Shown here in pieces: positions 40,323 through 48,913 of a stretch of DNA of 64,000 nt (the first letter of the stretch is position 1; each line of letters starts with the position of its first letter). This DNA comes from SXXZ01 sp041177965 (GTDB lineage Bacteria > Verrucomicrobiota > Verrucomicrobiia > Limisphaerales > UBA9464). The translations under genes were made by a program, and so were the position numbers. The stretch is from NCBI GenBank assembly GCA_041177965.1, contig JBEGWF010000050.1, positions 22,459-86,458 of the forward strand, read 5' to 3'. Below the pieces are notes generated by a model. It was not told the origin of the DNA. It ran no database searches and saw nothing but the letters and a program-made list of their open reading frames with translations.

Positions 40323-41525
40323 ATGGTGTTGGATGCTTCGCGGGATGAGTTGTTGCAGCGTGTCTGGGAGGGCGGGCGGATCGACGCAGCGGAGGCGTTG
40401 GCCCTGTACGGATTGCCCTTGTCGGAGTTGGGTGCCCTCGCGGACCGACGTCGTCGGCTGGCCCGAAGCCGGGCGCATGGGGGACGCGGGGCCGAGACGG
40501 TGTCGTACATCGTGGACCGGAACGTCAACTACACCAACGTCTGCAACGTGTATTGCAAGTTCTGCGCCTTCTGGAGGACCGAGAAGGATGCCGACTCCTA
40601 CGTCATCACCCTCGAGGAGCTCGACCGGAAGATCGAGGAAACCCTGGCCCTCGGCGGCACCCAGATGCTCATGCAGGGCGGTCACCATCCCAGGCTGACC
40701 AAGCAATGGTATCTGGATCTGCTCCATCACGTCCGCACGAAGTACCCGGGATTCAATGTCCACGGGTTCAGTCCCAGCGAGTTCGTGGCCTTCTCCGAGT
40801 TCTTCAACGAACCGGTCGAGACGGTCCTTCGGGATTTCGTGGCGGCCGGGCTGGGCAGCCTGCCCGGCGGCGGCGGCGAGATCCTCGTCGACCGGGTCCG
40901 CCAGCGCATCGCCCCGCTCAAGGCGAACACCGCCCAGTGGATGGGAGTGATGGACATCGCCCATCGTCTGGGTCTGGCCAGTTCGGTGACCATGATGTTC
41001 GGACACGTCGAAACCGTGGAGGAGCGCATCCGGCATCTGGAGGTGGTGCGCGCCCAACAGGATGTGTCGCTGCAGCGATTGGTGGACTCGGGTCGCCTGA
41101 CAGCCGGCACGTCTCCCGCGGAACGGGCGGCGGCCTATGCCGAGGCGATGGAGTTGGGGCGGCTCAACGGCGGGGCGTTCACAGCCTTCATCGCCTGGAC
41201 CTTCCAGCCCGAGAACACCGTCCTCAAGGCCACCACGGTCGGGTCCCACGAATACCTGCGCATGCAGGCCCTGTCCCGCATCTACCTCGACAACATCCCC
41301 AGCGTGCAGAGTTCGTGGGTGACCCAGGGGCCCGAGGTGGGGCAGGTGGCCCTGATGCACGGAGCCAACGACCTGGGCTCGATCATGATCGAGGAGAACG
41401 TGGTCAGCTCGGCAGGCACCACCTTCCGCATGGGGGTGGCCGACATGAAGCGTCTCATCAGCGAACTGGGCTTCGAGCCGGTGCAGCGCGACAACTGGTA
41501 CCTGCCGGTGACACCTCGGGCTTGA
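40323..41525 (+). CDS. mqnC: Cyclic dehypoxanthinyl futalosine synthase
   Basis: 400 residues, radical SAM. The 4Fe-4S cysteines are Cys74, Cys78 and Cys81 in YTNVCNVYCKFCAF, with the MqnC-type RNVNYTN before them and GGTQMLMQGGHHP after. It cyclises dehypoxanthine futalosine to a spiro intermediate in the futalosine route to menaquinone. The closest alternatives, MqnE and CofH, fit less well. The other mqn genes are not in the window. It suggests a menaquinone-using organism. Confidence 0.91.
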   Translation: MVLDASRDELLQRVWEGGRIDAAEALALYGLPLSELGALADRRRRLARSRAHGGRGAETVSYIVDRNVNYTNVCNVYCKFCAFWRTEKDADSYVITLEELDRKIEETLALGGTQMLMQGGHHPRLTKQWYLDLLHHVRTKYPGFNVHGFSPSEFVAFSEFFNEPVETVLRDFVAAGLGSLPGGGGEILVDRVRQRIAPLKANTAQWMGVMDIAHRLGLASSVTMMFGHVETVEERIRHLEVVRAQQDVSLQRLVDSGRLTAGTSPAERAAAYAEAMELGRLNGGAFTAFIAWTFQPENTVLKATTVGSHEYLRMQALSRIYLDNIPSVQSSWVTQGPEVGQVALMHGANDLGSIMIEENVVSSAGTTFRMGVADMKRLISELGFEPVQRDNWYLPVTPRA

Positions 41526-41538
41526 GCCGGCCTGGCGG

Positions 41539-43152
41539 TCAGTCCGGGGATGGCGTCGCCCCGAGATGTCGGGCCTGGCGGCGGGGCAGGCGCACGGCCC
41601 GGCGCGGGGTGGATTCGATCCCGGCATACGGCGCGAGCCAGGGGGGCAGGTCGGTTCGGCCCGGCCGTCGGTAATCCCGCGCCAGCGCGGGGCCGAAGGT
41701 TTCGGGCGGGATTCCGAACATCTCGGTCGCCCCACGCCAGAGCAGCTCGTATTGGCGGGGCAGGGCGATGCCATGGCCCTTCACACCCTGCGCATGCAGC
41801 CAATCGCTCCAGGCCAGCAGGGCCTCGAAGGCCGAACCGGTGACTGTGGCCGAACCGGTGACAGCGGCCGAACCGGTGACAGCGGCCGAACCGGTGGCCG
41901 GTTGCTTCGGCTTCGGCGGGTTCCACAGCATCGGCAGGCTTTCCACGAAGTTGCCGCTGTTGCCGAAGAGGTCCCAGAACTTCGCGAAGCGTCGCAGGCG
42001 GGCCAGCGTGGCGAAGTCCATGGTGCGGGTGGAGAGCACCTCATAGGGCGGGTGGGGATTGTAGACCATCCGCCACTCGGCATCGTGCCGGATGATCGGC
42101 GTGCCGCGCAGGCGTTTGAGGATGCCGACCTGGATCTCCTGGGGTCCCAGTCCGATCAGGCGATCGAAGCCCTGTCCGAACGATTGCAGGGTCTCGCCCG
42201 GGAGTCCCGCGATCAGGTCGGCATGCAGGTGCACGCCGCTGTGCTGCCGGAGCCATCGGAAGTTGTCGTCCAGGCGCTCATGATTCTGGCGACGGCTGAT
42301 CCGGGCCTCGACCTGCCGATCGAAGGTCTGGATGCCGATCTCGAATTGGAGGGTGCCCGCCGGGAATCGGGCGATGAGTTCGCGCAATTCCGACGGCAAC
42401 CGGTCGGGGATCATCTCGAAATGGACGAAGAGCTCGGGACTCGGGCGCTCGAGGAAGAACTCGAGGATGCGGCGGCTGGTGGCGACGTTCAGGTTGAAGG
42501 TCCGGTCCACGAACTTGAACCGCCGCAGGCCCCGGTCGTGCAGTCGTTGCATCGATGCCAGGAAGGGTTCGAGCGGGAATGGCCGCACGGGGATCTCCAG
42601 CGAGCTCAGGCAGAACTCGCACGTGAAGGGGCAGCCCCGGGAGGCCTCGACGTAGACGACGCGATGTTCCAGGTCGCGGGCGTCGTACAGGTCGTAAGGC
42701 TGGGCCAAGGCGGCCACATCGGGCACCGGGGCGGCGATGAGCTTGGGAGGCCGGGGGGCGGTGTCCGAGAGCAGGTCCCGGCACAGCGAGGCGAAGGCCA
42801 GGTCGGCCTCGCCCGTGATCACGTGATCGGCCAGGCCCACGAGGGGTTGGCGGTCCCACTCGTAGCTGACCTCCGGCCCGCCCAGCACCACGAGGAGGTC
42901 GGGCCGGAGGCGACGCAGGATGCCCAGCAGTTCGAGGGTGGGGCCCGCGTTCCAGACGTACACGCCCAGTCCGAGGATGCGCGGGTTCGCCTCCAGCAGC
43001 GTCTCGGCGATGTCCAGGGGGCGTTGATTGATGTCGAACTCGAGGATCCTGGCCCGCGCCTGCAACTCCCCGAGGTTGGCCATGAGGCAGCGCAACCCGA
43101 AGGAGGCGTGGAGGTACTTCGCGTTGAGGGTGGACAGGACGATGTCCGGCAC
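41539..43152 (-). CDS. B12-binding-type radical SAM protein (DUF4080)
   Basis: 537 residues from the GTG at 43152 (MPDIVLSTLNAKYLHASFGLR). The N-terminal Rossmann-like half (GLGVYVWNAG, VVLGGPEVSYE) is followed by a radical SAM core with Cys174, Cys178, Cys181 (SRGCPFTCEFC). The cobalamin motif DxHxxG is not visible. The C-terminal DUF4080 region carries three 18-base tandem repeats (41831-41884), read as VTGSA-type hexapeptides. The gene starts 10 bases after the DapA-family gene, so both are one unit. Substrate unknown. Confidence 0.84.
   Translation of the reverse strand: MPDIVLSTLNAKYLHASFGLRCLMANLGELQARARILEFDINQRPLDIAETLLEANPRILGLGVYVWNAGPTLELLGILRRLRPDLLVVLGGPEVSYEWDRQPLVGLADHVITGEADLAFASLCRDLLSDTAPRPPKLIAAPVPDVAALAQPYDLYDARDLEHRVVYVEASRGCPFTCEFCLSSLEIPVRPFPLEPFLASMQRLHDRGLRRFKFVDRTFNLNVATSRRILEFFLERPSPELFVHFEMIPDRLPSELRELIARFPAGTLQFEIGIQTFDRQVEARISRRQNHERLDDNFRWLRQHSGVHLHADLIAGLPGETLQSFGQGFDRLIGLGPQEIQVGILKRLRGTPIIRHDAEWRMVYNPHPPYEVLSTRTMDFATLARLRRFAKFWDLFGNSGNFVESLPMLWNPPKPKQPATGSAAVTGSAAVTGSATVTGSAFEALLAWSDWLHAQGVKGHGIALPRQYELLWRGATEMFGIPPETFGPALARDYRRPGRTDLPPWLAPYAGIESTPRRAVRLPRRQARHLGATPSPD
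41831..41896. repeat. 18-base tandem repeat inside the DUF4080 gene
   Basis: Three units of GCCGAACCGGTGACAGCG-type sequence (41831-41848, 41849-41866, 41867-41884; the first differs at three positions) and a partial fourth to about 41896. Because 18 is a multiple of 3, copy number can vary without breaking the frame. It encodes VTGSAA-type repeats in a low-complexity linker. Confidence 0.85.
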
Positions 43153-43162
43153 GGCCGAGATG

Positions 43163-44158
43163 CTACCGGGGTTCCTGCGGATTGTCGCCGGTGGTCGCGG
43201 GCGGAGCCGCATCGGTCGTTTCGCGGACGAGGGCTTCGAGTCGCTCGGCGATGGGTGCCAGGAGCGGCAGGTCGGATTCCGGGCGACGGGCCCCGCGGGG
43301 ATGCGGGCTGTCGCAGGGAATGAGGCCGCGCAGTTTCAGGAATTGGGCGCAGGTGTGCTTGTAGGCCGGGACCGGGGCTCGGAAGGCGATCATGCCCAGG
43401 TATTGCAGCCAGTCGTTCAGTTCGAAGAACCGACCATCGCCCCGGGTCCAGGCGCGATCCCGGGCCGCGAAGGCCTCGACGTGGAAGGCGGACAGGCCGA
43501 GCAGATAATCGCTTCCCCATTGGATGAGATCGATGGCCAGGTCGTTGCCGGTGTACACGCGGAACTCGGGCCGCACGGCGTCCCGCACCATCAATCGTCG
43601 CCATTCCAGGTCACGGCTCAACGAGCTGTGCTTGGCTCCGACCAGTTGCGGCACCTCGAGCAGTGCCCGGAAGGTGTCCAGATCCCAGATCCGGCCGAAG
43701 GGGACGAACATGGTGCCGAGTTCGAACCCGAGGAACCGGGGCACGGCCCGGCCGACGGCCTGGAACAGCGCCACCGTTTGCGCCCGGTCCCAATGCTGGG
43801 TAGCCGAGCAGGGAAAAAGGATGGGGGTGCCGCCGGCCGAGTGGATGGCGCTCGCCTCCCGGGCGTAGAGCGAGGCCGGATCTCCGGTGATGCCTTCGAC
43901 ATAGGTGCCGGCCACGAAGCGTCGTCCCCGGGCCATTCGGCCGGCCTCGGCGAGGAACTCGGCGCGCTCCGATGCGCTCAGCAGGTTCGCGTAGCCCGTG
44001 TCCATGTTGACGGCCGGTGTCAGGCCGGCGGCCCAGGTGCGCTCGACCAGGGCGGCCCAGGTTTCCCGGTCGGGGCGTCCATCGGGGTGGAACGGCAGCA
44101 GCACGGCGGAGATGCCGTCGATGGGTCGCAGGGGGCGGAGGGGTGGGACGCGAATCAT
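43163..44158 (-). CDS. Dihydrodipicolinate synthase/N-acetylneuraminate lyase family aldolase
   Basis: 331 residues with a class I aldolase TIM barrel. The Schiff-base lysine is probably Lys176 (VGAKHSSL), and YTGND and the start GISAVLLPFHPDGRPD match the family. The tyrosine of the canonical DapA triad region (usually in a YNxPxR loop) is not seen: the loop reads GFELGTMFVPFGR. It is therefore a divergent member, perhaps for sugar or hydroxyproline-type substrates, rather than the lysine enzyme. It sits just before the DUF4080 radical SAM gene. Confidence 0.82.
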   Translation of the reverse strand: MIRVPPLRPLRPIDGISAVLLPFHPDGRPDRETWAALVERTWAAGLTPAVNMDTGYANLLSASERAEFLAEAGRMARGRRFVAGTYVEGITGDPASLYAREASAIHSAGGTPILFPCSATQHWDRAQTVALFQAVGRAVPRFLGFELGTMFVPFGRIWDLDTFRALLEVPQLVGAKHSSLSRDLEWRRLMVRDAVRPEFRVYTGNDLAIDLIQWGSDYLLGLSAFHVEAFAARDRAWTRGDGRFFELNDWLQYLGMIAFRAPVPAYKHTCAQFLKLRGLIPCDSPHPRGARRPESDLPLLAPIAERLEALVRETTDAAPPATTGDNPQEPR

Positions 44159-44198
44159 GGGCGGTTCAGGGTTGGGAAAGGGTACGGGAGGGTGCGGA

Positions 44199-46766
44199 TC
44201 AGGATCGCCGGAGGATCAGTCGGTGGTCGATCCGCTTCGTCTGGACATAATCGAGCGGAGGCAGGGTGGTCTCGGTGGGGGAATGCACCTCGTGCAGGAG
44301 GGTCTTGGACATGGCCTGCAGCCCGGTCCAGCGGGCCCATTCGAGCGGCGCCGCGTGGGCGATCTGCCGCAGGAGGCTGCGCCACTCGATGATCATGCGA
44401 TCGATGTCGCCGGCCCCGAGGAATTCGGTGACGAAACGCACCTTGCAGGCGGGCTCCTCATGGATCCGGCGGACGACCGTCTCGGCTCCGGTCCCGTATT
44501 TGAGGGGTAGGCCCGTCTCCAGGTATCCCTCGATCGAAGCGGGTCCATACGCCTTCCGGCAGGCGTAGGCGAGGCGGCCGCCCCAGCGGTCCCCGTCGGC
44601 GGCGAAGCGGAAACCGGCGTCGAGATTGGCCAGATCGTACACCAACTCCTCGAGCGGATACGCCGAGTCCTCCAACGCGGCGGCGATGGCCAGGCCGTCG
44701 CCCCCGGAGAAGAAGCTCACCACCCGGCCGCGGCGCGTGGGGTTGCCCTGGGCATCCACGAGGCCGAGGCGACGCCAGGTCAGCGCCGTGCCCGGTGCGG
44801 CGGAGAGTCCGCGGCAGACGTCGGTCCACTGGCAGCGGGCGCAGACGGGCGCGAGCACCTCGCGCTCCTTCGGTCGCCACAACGCCACGCCGTGCCGATC
44901 CACCGGCACCTTCACGGTCTGGAGTTCGAGGCTCACGAGGACCGTGACGGCCTGCTCGTGTTCGACCCAGCGGACCACGGGCAATCGCTGTTGGTTGAGG
45001 TGCTTCTCGAGGAGTGGCCGGAGGTTCTCGCGGAAGACCTCCATCCCCACTTCCCGTCCGTGCCATTGCACGAGTCGGCGGACCCACTTGGCCAGCACGA
45101 GGCGACCGTCCGCCAATCGGTCGGCCACGATCATCGAGCGGCCGTAGCGGGTGCCCTCCGGTGTCTCTTCCAGGGCGGTGAGGCCTCCCTGTCCCACCTT
45201 TTCCAGGGCCTCCTGGACCGTCAGGGCCGACTTCAGGGGGATTTTTGGCGCGGTGCCTGTTCCTGGATGGCCTGGTTGGCCCGCGGGCTCGGGAAGGGGC
45301 TCCGGAGGGTGGGGTACCGCCGAGGACGTGCCGACGACCCACACCTTGCCCAAGGGACGCTCCTGCCAGAACGGGTAGGCTTCCCACTCTCCGGCCGAGT
45401 TGAGCATCTCGCGATGCTTCTTGCGGACCTGGCGCGCCCGCTCGGCGTCGGTCATCCAACCGCAGGGAGCCTCGGGATGCTTCAGCGATTCCTCGACCCC
45501 CAGGATGATGGGCTTGGTCGTGAACAGGCGCTCCTGCACCCGCACGGCCTCGACGAAGGGCGACTTTCCGGCGTCGGCCGCGGCCGCCATCAGGCCCAGC
45601 AGGGCGCTCCAATCCACCATGCCGGAGCGGGCCAGCGCGCAGGGGTGTCCGTCGCGCATCCGCAACTCGTTGGCGCTGACCAGCACATAGCCGGTCTCGT
45701 CGAGCCCGCGACGACCGGCTCGACCGAACATCTGGAGGATCTCGTCCCCACGCAGGGGGATCTCGCGGCCCTCCCGCTTGTATTGCGCGGCGGTGATGGC
45801 CACCGACCGGAGACTGAAATTGATGCCCGCGGCCAATCCCATGGTGGCCACCACCACCCGGAGCTGTCCGGCCTTGGTGAGGGGTTCGATGACGCCGGCA
45901 CGGACGGCGTAGCTCAGCCCGCTGTGGTGATAGGCCACCCGCGACTTGAGCATCTTGGCCAGGGGTTCGCCGACGAGCCGTTTCTGCGCCTCGGTCAATT
46001 GCAGCGGATGGGGGCAGGGCAGCTGCCGGGCCAGGTCGGAAGCGAGCTCCTCGGCATGGGCCCTTCGGGGAGCGAAGAGCAGCACCGGGCCCAGGCCCTC
46101 GGCCAGGGCCTTGGCGCACAGGCGGGGCCAGTAGCCGCGGATCTCCGGGGGCAATCGCCAGTTCAGTTCGTTGGCGAAGACCTCGTCGAGCGGCACCGGA
46201 CGCACCGTGTGCTGGACCACCTCCACGGACCTGCCCAGACGCCGCAACCAGTTCGCCACCTGCCCGGGATTGGCCACCGATCCGCTGAGGAGCAGGAGCT
46301 GGGTCTGGGCAGGGGCCAGGGCCAGGGCGAGTTCGTAGTTCAGTCCCCGGTCCTCGTCGCCGAGCATCTGGTACTCGTCCACCACCAGCAGGGTGGGGCC
46401 ATCGCCGCGGATCAGGCGGTTCTTCTGGGTCTCGAGGGTGGCGACGAGGATGGGGGCGTCGAGGTTCTCGGCCAGGTCACCGGTGGCGATGCCCACGTTC
46501 CAGCCACGCGCCCGCCATTCGGCGAGTTTGTCATTGGCCAGGGCCCGCGTCGGCACCGTGTAGATGGCCTGCCCGCGGTTCTTGCCCGACTTCGACCACA
46601 GTTCGAACACCAGCGTCTTGCCGGCCCCGGTGGGGGCGTGGATCACCACATCCTTGCCGGCCCGCAGCGCCGAGACCGCCTGCTGCTGCCACAGGTCGGG
46701 AACGACGAACTGTTGCAGACCCGCGGGCGAATCGGGGGTTTCGGGGGAGGCTGCAAGCGGCGGCAC
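44199..46766 (-). CDS. Ski2-like DEAD/DEAH-box helicase with a Cas4/AddB-like cysteine triplet
   Basis: 855 residues, superfamily 2. Walker A APTGAGKT is at 44-51, motif II is DEYQ (130-133) rather than DExH, motif III SGS at 161-163 and motif VI FGRAGRRG at 347-354, the arrangement of Ski2-like helicases. A second half (about 470-760) has a winged-helix-like segment (GLVDAQGNPTRRGRVVSFF) and an end rich in YPLEELVYDLANL. Between them are Cys642, Cys645 and Cys651 (CARCQWTDVC). The C-x2-C-x5-C spacing is that of the Fe-S staple in AddB and Cas4. I see no clear PD-(D/E)xK motif. Role in DNA or RNA work is not certain. It diverges from proB. Confidence 0.85.
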   Translation of the reverse strand: MPPLAASPETPDSPAGLQQFVVPDLWQQQAVSALRAGKDVVIHAPTGAGKTLVFELWSKSGKNRGQAIYTVPTRALANDKLAEWRARGWNVGIATGDLAENLDAPILVATLETQKNRLIRGDGPTLLVVDEYQMLGDEDRGLNYELALALAPAQTQLLLLSGSVANPGQVANWLRRLGRSVEVVQHTVRPVPLDEVFANELNWRLPPEIRGYWPRLCAKALAEGLGPVLLFAPRRAHAEELASDLARQLPCPHPLQLTEAQKRLVGEPLAKMLKSRVAYHHSGLSYAVRAGVIEPLTKAGQLRVVVATMGLAAGINFSLRSVAITAAQYKREGREIPLRGDEILQMFGRAGRRGLDETGYVLVSANELRMRDGHPCALARSGMVDWSALLGLMAAAADAGKSPFVEAVRVQERLFTTKPIILGVEESLKHPEAPCGWMTDAERARQVRKKHREMLNSAGEWEAYPFWQERPLGKVWVVGTSSAVPHPPEPLPEPAGQPGHPGTGTAPKIPLKSALTVQEALEKVGQGGLTALEETPEGTRYGRSMIVADRLADGRLVLAKWVRRLVQWHGREVGMEVFRENLRPLLEKHLNQQRLPVVRWVEHEQAVTVLVSLELQTVKVPVDRHGVALWRPKEREVLAPVCARCQWTDVCRGLSAAPGTALTWRRLGLVDAQGNPTRRGRVVSFFSGGDGLAIAAALEDSAYPLEELVYDLANLDAGFRFAADGDRWGGRLAYACRKAYGPASIEGYLETGLPLKYGTGAETVVRRIHEEPACKVRFVTEFLGAGDIDRMIIEWRSLLRQIAHAAPLEWARWTGLQAMSKTLLHEVHSPTETTLPPLDYVQTKRIDHRLILRRS

Positions 46767-46849
46767 CCGCGCAGACTACGGCCGAGTCCGAAAAGCACCA
46801 ACAGCTTCCAGGGTCCCGTCCGGGTGCGGAAAGACGGCCGGACCGCCGG

Positions 46850-46871
46850 GGCGGGGGCGCGCGCCCCCGCC
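46850..46871. repeat. Perfect 22-base GC palindrome between the helicase gene and proB
   Basis: GGCGGGGGCGC followed at once by its reverse complement. It lies in the divergent region, 84 bases from the helicase start and 40 bases before the proB start. It would form a strong hairpin in either transcript or an operator. There is no T-run. Confidence 0.5.
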
Positions 46872-46910
46872 GACCGCAGCCCGGAGTTGCGGATTGAGCG
46901 GAACGCCCGG

Positions 46911-48005
46911 ATGGGCAAAGACTCCGTCGTGCGTCCGTCTGCGCCTCCATCCGCCCGTCGTGTGGTCGTGAAGCTGGGGACCGGTGTGCTCACCGATGCC
47001 TCCAAGCGGCTCGATCTGGTCCAGTTCGCCCAACTGGTGGCGCAGATCGCGCGCCTCCGCTCGGCGGGGCACGAGGTGGTGGTGGTCACCTCCGGCGCCG
47101 TCGGGGCGGGCATGGGGGTTCTGGGATACGATCGACGCCCCGGCAGTCTGGCCGAACGCCAGGCCTGCGCCGCCGTCGGCCAGTCCCGGTTGATGGCGCT
47201 CTACGAATCGCTGTTCCGCCATTACGACCAACCGGTGGCCCAGGTGCTCCTGACGCACGACGACCTGGCCGATCACACCCGGCACCTGAACGCGCGCAAC
47301 ACCCTGCTGACGCTGCTCAAGCATCGGGTGCTCCCCATCATCAACGAGAACGACGCGGTGTCGGTGACCGAGTTGAAGTTCGGCGACAACGACCGGTTGT
47401 CGGCGCTCGTCGCCAGCCTGTTGCCGGCCGACCTGCTGGTGATCCTCACCACGGCCGAGGGCCTCATCGAGCATTTCGGGAAGCCCGAGGCCCGGTTGCT
47501 GGAGACCGTGGAGACGGTCGATGCACGCATCGAGGCCATGGCCGGGGGCACCTCCAGCGAGACGGCCACCGGCGGCATGACCACGAAGATCTCCGCCGCG
47601 AAGATCGTGGTGCGCTCCGGTATCCCGTTGGTCATCGCCCCGGGACACCGGCATGACGCGCTGGATCGCATCGTCCGGGGTGAACCGGTCGGGACCCGAT
47701 TCCTGGCCGGGTCGGGCAGGCTCTCCAGCCGCAAGCGTTGGATCGCCTTCTACCACCATGCCGAGGGCGCCTTGACGGTCGATGCCGGCGCGGTGGTGGC
47801 CCTTCGCGATCGTGGACGCAGCCTCCTGGCTCCGGGGATCCTGCGCTGCGAGGGCGAGTTCCAGGCGGGCGACGTGGTCCGGATCTGCGATCCCGAGGGG
47901 CGGGAATTCGCGCGCGGCCTGGCCGGCGCCTCCGCGGCCGAGGTGCGGGCGCGGTCCCAGCAGAAGCCCGAGGTCATCCATCGCGACGATCTGGTGGTGC
48001 TCTGA
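46911..48005 (+). CDS. proB: Glutamate 5-kinase
   Basis: 364 residues: an amino acid kinase domain (about 17-265; VVVKLGTGVLTDASK, VVTSGAVGAGMGVLGY, INENDAVSVTELKFGDNDRLSALVA, GGMTTKISAAKI) and a C-terminal PUA domain (about 280-360). It phosphorylates glutamate in the first step of proline synthesis. The start at 46911 (MGKDSVVRPSAPP) adds about 15 residues before the fold, so a start closer to the domain is possible. proA is not adjacent. It is followed by mazG after 83 bases. Confidence 0.95.
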   Translation: MGKDSVVRPSAPPSARRVVVKLGTGVLTDASKRLDLVQFAQLVAQIARLRSAGHEVVVVTSGAVGAGMGVLGYDRRPGSLAERQACAAVGQSRLMALYESLFRHYDQPVAQVLLTHDDLADHTRHLNARNTLLTLLKHRVLPIINENDAVSVTELKFGDNDRLSALVASLLPADLLVILTTAEGLIEHFGKPEARLLETVETVDARIEAMAGGTSSETATGGMTTKISAAKIVVRSGIPLVIAPGHRHDALDRIVRGEPVGTRFLAGSGRLSSRKRWIAFYHHAEGALTVDAGAVVALRDRGRSLLAPGILRCEGEFQAGDVVRICDPEGREFARGLAGASAAEVRARSQQKPEVIHRDDLVVL

Positions 48006-48088
48006 CACCGATTCACCGCCATCGAGGTTTCTGTTCAGAGCTCGGACCCGCCCCAAACCGACCCTTCACCCTTCACCCTCCACCCGCC

Positions 48089-48763
48089 ATGCCCCAAGCC
48101 CCTTCCCGACGCCTCGCCCCGATCCGTCAACTGGTGGAGGTCATGGCCGCGCTGCGGGCGCCGGACGGATGCCCTTGGGACCGTGAGCAGGATCACCGGT
48201 CGCTTCGGTCGCATGCGGTGGAGGAGGTGTACGAACTGATCGACGCCATCGAGGCGGGGGACGACGTGGAGATGGCCGAGGAGTTGGGCGACCTGCTGCT
48301 CCAGGTGGTGTTCCACGCGCAACTGGCCCGCGAGCGGGGAGTGTTCGACTTCGACGCCGTCTGTCAGCGGTTGGTCGACAAGCTCGTCCGCCGGCATCCG
48401 CATGTGTTCGGGTCGGTGAGGGTGAAGGATGTCGATCAGGTGTGGGCCAATTGGGAGGCCATCAAGAAGTCCGAGAAGGCCGGTTCGATGCACGAGCGCA
48501 AATCCGCGCTGGACGGCGTTCCTCGGCACCTGCCCGCGCTGATGCGATCCCAGAAGCTGCTCAAGAAGGCCGCAAAGGCCGGGTTGGCCGAGGTTCCGGC
48601 CGCGCCGAAGGCCGGAGAGCGCAAGGCCGTGGCGGCCGCGTTGTTCGACCTCGCGGCCCGATGCCAGGCGGCGGGGTGGTCGGCCGAGGAGTTGTTGCGG
48701 GCCGAAGTGGGCCGGCGGGAGACGGTCTGGAGACGTGCGGAGAGGTCGAACACGAACCGTTGA
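48089..48763 (+). CDS. mazG: Nucleoside triphosphate pyrophosphohydrolase MazG
   Basis: 224 residues with the MazG core LRAPDGCPWDREQDHRSLRSHAVEEVYELIDAI and EELGDLLLQVVFHAQLARE, whose Glu/Asp residues (EExxE...ExxD) bind Mg2+. It hydrolyses NTPs to NMP and pyrophosphate and clears abnormal nucleotides. A second, weaker MazG-like domain follows (KKAAKAGLAEVP to the end). The C-terminus has little of the usual linker, so it is a little short of E. coli MazG. It lies between proB and rpoN. Confidence 0.93.
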   Translation: MPQAPSRRLAPIRQLVEVMAALRAPDGCPWDREQDHRSLRSHAVEEVYELIDAIEAGDDVEMAEELGDLLLQVVFHAQLARERGVFDFDAVCQRLVDKLVRRHPHVFGSVRVKDVDQVWANWEAIKKSEKAGSMHERKSALDGVPRHLPALMRSQKLLKKAAKAGLAEVPAAPKAGERKAVAAALFDLAARCQAAGWSAEELLRAEVGRRETVWRRAERSNTNR

Positions 48764-48882
48764 ATCGATCATTCCGATCCCCGATTCCGTCGCGGATACA
48801 GCGGGCCCATCGTGCCCCATCGGAAGAAGCGCCGACCCGTCGACCCGGGTTTCAGGGCCGTGGTTTCGGTTCCTTCTTTGAT

Positions 48883-48898
48883 TGGCAAGCTTCCTGCA
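48883..48898 (+). promoter_or_regulatory. Sigma-54-type -24/-12 motif at the rpoN start
   Basis: TGGCA at 48883-48887 and TGC at 48895-48897 with GG and GC separated by 10 bases, the standard -24/-12 spacing. Twelve of the 16 consensus positions are defined bases and it differs at two. Transcription would start near 48908, only about 5 bases before the rpoN ATG, so leaderless or repressive use must be considered. Confidence 0.4.
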
Positions 48899-48913
48899 GT
48901 AGCCTTTCGTCCG

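Noticed and set aside
39075..41774. An 899-codon reading of the DUF3616 frame extended across mqnC
   Set aside because: The part beyond 40076 has no domain and runs antisense to mqnC; the real protein starts at a GTG with a signal peptide.
41831..41896. Tandem repeats as a CRISPR array
   Set aside because: The repeats are 18 bases, directly adjacent without spacers, and inside an intact coding frame.
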